From: an uncultured Treponema sp.
GTDB lineage: Bacteria; Spirochaetota; Spirochaetia; Treponematales; Treponemataceae
Direction of reading: 5' to 3'
DNA length: 25,669 nucleotides
Assembly (NCBI GenBank): GCA_938039145.1
Contig: CALHVG010000028.1
Span: 1 to 25,669, forward strand
The position numbers and the translations under genes were made by a program. Positions 22,391 to 25,669 of this stretch are shown here, in pieces. Position 1 is the stretch's first letter; each line of letters opens with the position of its first letter. The notes under the pieces are model-generated. The model had not been told where the DNA came from. It was given only the letters and a program-made list of their open reading frames with translations, and did no database searches.

Positions 22391-22961
22391 TTTTTTATTT
22401 TCGGAACAAAAACACGCCTGATTGAGAAAAAACTTCTCATAAAAATGGAAACGTTGATTAAAGGAAGATATAATTTCGGCAGCCGCAATAAGTTTTCCGA
22501 GTTAATATGCAATCCTCGATTGTTTATACAATCTGCGGTTGCTGCATTTGAAGGAACATTCATTCCTCCCCCGGCGGAATATTGCAATAAAACACAAAGA
22601 ACGGCATTTTCTGCGCTGAATTAAATCGTTTTTACCGGAAATCCAAGCTGTTCTTCCCGAACTTTTTTAAATCGGAATAAAAACTGAAAAGTTCCCGTTC
22701 GATTTTTTATATTTACGGATTCTTTAAAAATCTGAAATATTTTTACTTTTCAGCTTTTCGATAATTTCCGGTTCGCTTTTTATTTTTTGTATCACAAAAA
22801 TTCATTAAAATCAGGATTTAAAAAACGTTTTTCCGTCCAGATTTATAAAACTCCTGTGATATTGAAAACGCCTTTTTATGACAAAAAGTTTTTGTAAAAA
22901 AAATAATCGTAAACAATTCGCTTTTCATTTTATGCTCCGATATGGGATTATCAGTTTTTTG
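22391..22961. other. AT-rich spacer before apt
   Basis: About 570 nt with no credible gene, tRNA or rRNA. The only clear structure is at 22479-22542 (listed separately). The remainder is very AT-rich with short repeats and poly-A/T tracts and resembles upstream regulatory DNA of the divergent genes. Confidence 0.3.
22479..22542. repeat. Multi-stem structured element in the spacer
   Basis: GCAGCCGCA (22479-22487) pairs with TGCGGTTGC (22534-22542, one G-U), enclosing CGAG/CTCG (about 22498-22518) and GATTGT-ttat-ACAATC (22518-22533). The part 22483-22520 resembles 17677-17710: both read GCA-A/G-TAAGTTTTC, then CGAG, then GCAATC. Could be a dispersed repeat or an RNA fold. Confidence 0.4.
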
Positions 22962-22990
22962 TTGAAAATCCCCAAGATAAGTAATAAAAT
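22962..22990 (+). promoter_or_regulatory. Predicted apt promoter, near-leaderless
   Basis: TTGAAA (22962-22967), a 17-nt spacer and TAAAAT (22985-22990). Nine nt then lead to ATG 23000, so the transcript would carry about 2-3 nt of leader and no Shine-Dalgarno site. Confidence 0.5.
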
Positions 22991-22999
22991 TGTTGGGCT

Positions 23000-23530
23000 A
23001 TGACCACTCTAGAACTTGATGAATGTATCAGAAGAGTTCCCGATTTCCCAAAGCCGGGAATTCTTTTTTATGATGTTACCAGTATTTTTACCAATCCGGA
23101 ATGTTTTAGGTATGTTTTGGATAAAATGGTTGAAATCTACCGTGGAAGGGATTTGGACGGCGTGTGCGGTGTTGAATCCCGAGGTTTTCTTGTTGCCGCG
23201 CCTTTTGCCGAACGTCTTGGCGTTCCGCTTGTGTTGATTCGCAAAAAAGGAAAACTTCCCGGCGAGGTGTATAGATGTTCCTATGATTTGGAATACGGAA
23301 CAGCCGAGATAGAAGTTCACAAGTCTGACATTCAGGCTGGGAAAAAATATCTTATCGTGGACGACCTTATCGCTACGGGTGGAACTCTTGATGCCGCGCG
23401 CAAACTTCTTGAAATGGGCGGCGCAAAAGCAGAAGAATTCTTCGGTATAATCGGTCTTCCTTCCTTGAATTACGAGAAAATACTTTCTCCTACTGCCGTA
23501 CGAACTTTGATAAACTACGACGGAGAATAG
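23000..23530 (+). CDS. apt: Adenine phosphoribosyltransferase
   Basis: Salvage enzyme that makes AMP from adenine and PRPP in the cytoplasm. The 176-aa product has VPDFPKPGILFYDVTSIF at the N-terminus, GVESRGFLVAAPFAERL, the APRT loop VLIRKKGKLPGE, and the PRPP motif YLIVDDLIATGGTLDAA (about 118-131). Standard length. First gene of a compact group: asnA follows 6 nt after its stop, and the next gene 15 nt after that. The promoter lies 9 nt before the start and there is no ribosome-binding site. Asn and purine genes together suggest a general nitrogen/nucleotide operon. Confidence 0.96.
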   Translation: MTTLELDECIRRVPDFPKPGILFYDVTSIFTNPECFRYVLDKMVEIYRGRDLDGVCGVESRGFLVAAPFAERLGVPLVLIRKKGKLPGEVYRCSYDLEYGTAEIEVHKSDIQAGKKYLIVDDLIATGGTLDAARKLLEMGGAKAEEFFGIIGLPSLNYEKILSPTAVRTLINYDGE

Positions 23531-23536
23531 TCAAAA

Positions 23537-24553
23537 ATGAAGTACAAATCGATTTTAGGAAAACGCGAAACCGAACACGCCATTGTGGCGATAAAAGATT
23601 TTTTCCAACTTTCGCTTTCGACAGGACTAAACCTTACAAGGGTTACCGCTCCGCTTTTTGTTCCTGCAGGAAGCGGTCTTAACGACGACCTGAACGGAAT
23701 TGAAAAACCTGTCTCGTTCAATGTCGGAAACATGGGCGGGAAAAAAATGGAGATTGTCCAATCGCTAGCAAAATGGAAGAGAGTGAAGGTTACGGAAATG
23801 GCTCTTCCTCCGGGTTTTGGAATATACACTGACATGAACGCCATCCGTCCTGACGATACTATCGATAGAATTCATTCGATATATGTCGATCAGTGGGACT
23901 GGTGCATGGCTATCGACGAGAGGGACAGGACTGTCTACTATCTTTTTGATATTGTAAAAAAGATATACAGTTCGCTTAAACGAACGGAATTTTTCATTTA
24001 CGACCGATATTCACAGATAAAGCCTATTCTTCCAGATGAGATAAAGTTCGTGTATACCGATGACCTTCTGAACGAATATCCGAAACTTTCGCCAAAAGAA
24101 CGGGAAGACGCAATCTGTAAAAAATACGGAGCGGTATTTATCACGGGAATCGGCGGAACTCTTCCGGACGGCTCGATTCACGACGGACGCGCACCCGATT
24201 ATGACGACTGGATAACGGAAAGCGGAGACGGTCATGTCGGCTTGAACGGAGACCTTCTTGTGTGGAATCCGGTGCTGAACAGAGCCCTTGAACTTAGTTC
24301 CATGGGAATAAGGGTGAATGCTGAAAGTCTTTCCAGGCAGTTGAAGGAACGTAACTGCGAGGACAGGGCGAACTTGGATTTCCACAAGAAACTGCTTTCG
24401 GGAAAGCTGACTCAGACTTTGGGCGGCGGAATAGGGCAATCAAGGCTATGTATGTTCTTCCTTAGGAAAGCCCATATTGGCGAGACCCAGGTGAGTGTAT
24501 GGCCGGAGGCGGAACGAAAACTCTGCGAAGAAAACGGTATAGCTCTTCTGTAA
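23537..24553 (+). CDS. asnA: Aspartate--ammonia ligase (AsnA)
   Basis: Ammonia-dependent asparagine synthetase, a class II aaRS-like fold that converts aspartate, ATP and NH3 to asparagine. The 338-aa product has VTAPLFVPAGSGLNDDLNGI, QSLAKWKR, YTDMNAIRPDD, IYVDQWDWCMAI, FITGIGGTLPDGSIHDGRAP with DYDDW, NGDILVWNP-type GDLLVWNPVL, SSMGIRV and the ATP-site GGGIGQSRLCMFFL. All core AsnA signatures are present and the length is standard (about 330). GGAGA upstream (near 23521) provides a ribosome-binding site. Downstream of apt and likely on the same transcript. Confidence 0.97.
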   Translation: MKYKSILGKRETEHAIVAIKDFFQLSLSTGLNLTRVTAPLFVPAGSGLNDDLNGIEKPVSFNVGNMGGKKMEIVQSLAKWKRVKVTEMALPPGFGIYTDMNAIRPDDTIDRIHSIYVDQWDWCMAIDERDRTVYYLFDIVKKIYSSLKRTEFFIYDRYSQIKPILPDEIKFVYTDDLLNEYPKLSPKEREDAICKKYGAVFITGIGGTLPDGSIHDGRAPDYDDWITESGDGHVGLNGDLLVWNPVLNRALELSSMGIRVNAESLSRQLKERNCEDRANLDFHKKLLSGKLTQTLGGGIGQSRLCMFFLRKAHIGETQVSVWPEAERKLCEENGIALL

Positions 24554-24568
24554 AAGGGGGCTTTGGAC

Positions 24569-25555
24569 ATGGAAAAGCAGTTTTATTTCAACTCTGCGGA
24601 ACTTGCGGATAATCTGAAAGATTTTTCGCTCAAGGGCATAACGGAGCTTTCAGTCCATGACGAAAACATCGCAAACGACAAGGGGCTGTTACGAGATTTC
24701 CTTTTGCAGATTCAAAAAGATGCCCCTGAACTTTTTGTTTCAATAAAAATAAATCCGAAAATTTTAGATCAGGAAATATGCTCTCTTCTTTCTTCTATAA
24801 GTTCTTCCGTTGAGATGGATTTTATTCCTTCCGATAAAGGATTTGACAAAAAGTTTTATTCAAGGAAATGTGCGCTTCTGGACAACTTTGGCGTTCTTTT
24901 TGGGGTAAGCTTGTATTTTGCCGCTTCCGAAAACGACTCTTTAAAATCTTTTAAGGAACGACTTGATTTTTCGGTGGCGCAATATCCGAACCACATTGAT
25001 TTTCCTCAGCTTGAAAGCGACGATGATGAAAATCTTCCGAGGGTAAGCGGATTTTTTTCCGCTGAGGATATCCGGACCGCAAGAAATATTGCGTTTTCAT
25101 GCAGGACGTTCTATTCTGCGGGGCGTGCGGTTTCGTGGTTCAACTCTGTGCTTCAGGCGTTAAGAATTCAGCCGTCTGTTTTTTTTGCGGATTTTGCGGA
25201 ATGGCAGCGGGTGAACAATTGCGATTTCAGGAGCGGTTTTGTTCCGGAGGACGAAAAACATTCGAAAATAGAGAAAATGCAGCTGCTTTTTCTTGAGATG
25301 AAACTTGAGGAAAAAGGGAAAGGAACTTTGATTCCGTGCGTGAAGGATATCGTAAAAATAAACGGCGCGCTAAGTCGCCTTGCCGCAGAAGGTGAAGAGG
25401 CTACGATTGATTTTGTTTACAATCCCGAAGACCTTTTGGGGCCTGAAAGCGTTGATATGGTTTCATTTTCGAATGACGTTTGCATGGAGCATTGCAGGGT
25501 GAAAATTTTCCTTGAAAGCGACGGAGAGCCGAATTTTATATTTTTGAATCCCTGA
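24569..25555 (+). CDS. Radical-SAM-like barrel protein without the CX3CX2C motif
   Basis: A protein of about 328 aa that I cannot name. Residues about 15-160 have the strand/helix rhythm of radical-SAM TIM barrels: GITELSVHDENIANDKGLLR, FVSIKINPKILDQEICSLLS, SVEMDFIPSDKGFDKKFYSR, NFGVLFGVSLYFAASENDSL, KERLDFSVAQYPNHIDFPQL. The N-terminal Cys triad that holds the 4Fe-4S cluster is missing, and no other such triad is seen. AAGGGGG (24554-24560) lies 8 nt before ATG 24569; TTG 24563 is in frame. Last gene of the apt-asnA group. If the fold is right, it is a cluster-free derivative; otherwise a novel alpha/beta protein. Confidence 0.6.
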   Translation: MEKQFYFNSAELADNLKDFSLKGITELSVHDENIANDKGLLRDFLLQIQKDAPELFVSIKINPKILDQEICSLLSSISSSVEMDFIPSDKGFDKKFYSRKCALLDNFGVLFGVSLYFAASENDSLKSFKERLDFSVAQYPNHIDFPQLESDDDENLPRVSGFFSAEDIRTARNIAFSCRTFYSAGRAVSWFNSVLQALRIQPSVFFADFAEWQRVNNCDFRSGFVPEDEKHSKIEKMQLLFLEMKLEEKGKGTLIPCVKDIVKINGALSRLAAEGEEATIDFVYNPEDLLGPESVDMVSFSNDVCMEHCRVKIFLESDGEPNFIFLNP

Positions 25556-25577
25556 AATTGGTAAAAGTTTTTGCGGC

Positions 25578-25605
25578 TTTCTAAAAAATTATTACTTTTT
25601 AGAAA
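25578..25605 (+). terminator. AT-rich hairpin after the apt-asnA group
   Basis: TTTCTAAAAA (25578-25587) and TTTTTAGAAA (25596-25605) form a 10-bp stem with an 8-nt loop, 23 nt after the stop. Stem is AT-only apart from two G-C pairs and no T run follows, so it is a weak terminator candidate. Confidence 0.35.
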
Positions 25606-25669
25606 ATACTGAGAGTTTTAAATTAAAGATTTTGCACAAAAACTGAAATTTTGTAAAGCCGCTTGTCGA

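Overview
The window looks like a chromosomal segment of a Treponema-type spirochaete. I base this on moderate-to-low GC with AT-rich spacers, a ribosomal/RNA-modification operon (rpsP-khpA-rimM-trmD-rplS) running straight into a small FlhB-like flagellar-export fragment and a YraN protein, two proteins with the HD-GYP N-terminal fold, a methyl-accepting chemotaxis protein, a single-chain GlyRS and a stand-alone asnA. The genus is an inference from gene content; I could not search a database.

Layout. (1) 1-4738: a tight + strand operon of rpsP, khpA, rimM, trmD, rplS, a 360-aa FliK/YlqG-like protein, an orphan FlhB C-terminal domain, a 75-aa domain protein, yraN and a 63-aa unknown. A good promoter lies at 44-72. 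(2) 4739-5026: two copies of an 88-bp hairpin-rich repeat, 159 bp apart, then a small zinc-binding-type protein that overlaps convergent tatD. (3) 6380-10902: a divergent promoter pair, a decayed small gene, an MCP, an exported flavodoxin, a membrane-anchored protein with an EF-hand-like loop, and a SAM methyltransferase. (4) 10903-13824: a GC-rich, heavily folded island (possible non-coding RNA or dispersed repeat), a structured leader, glyS, and an aldo/keto-reductase homologue missing catalytic residues. (5) 13856-17086: an HD-GYP protein (-) diverging from argG (+), which ends in a strong terminator. (6) 17302-22390: minus-strand uvrB with a long untranslated 3' region, a DegS-like protease and a glucosaminidase-type lipoprotein. 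(7) 22391-25669: a 600-bp AT-rich spacer, then apt-asnA and a protein that looks like a radical-SAM barrel without its iron-sulfur cysteines.

How the genes fit together. Most are housekeeping: ribosome assembly, tRNA modification and charging, nucleotide salvage, Asn/Arg synthesis and DNA repair. Motility and signalling genes are mixed in: FlhB-like, MCP, HD-GYP. The points most worth a second look are the hairpin repeats, the structured island before glyS, and promoters whose -10 boxes sit only 6-9 nt from the start codon of tatD, the DegS-like gene and apt, which suggests leaderless mRNAs. Several enzyme homologues also lack or alter catalytic residues (AKR, HD-GYP, radical-SAM-like). No CRISPR array, tRNA, rRNA, insertion sequence or phage gene was found.
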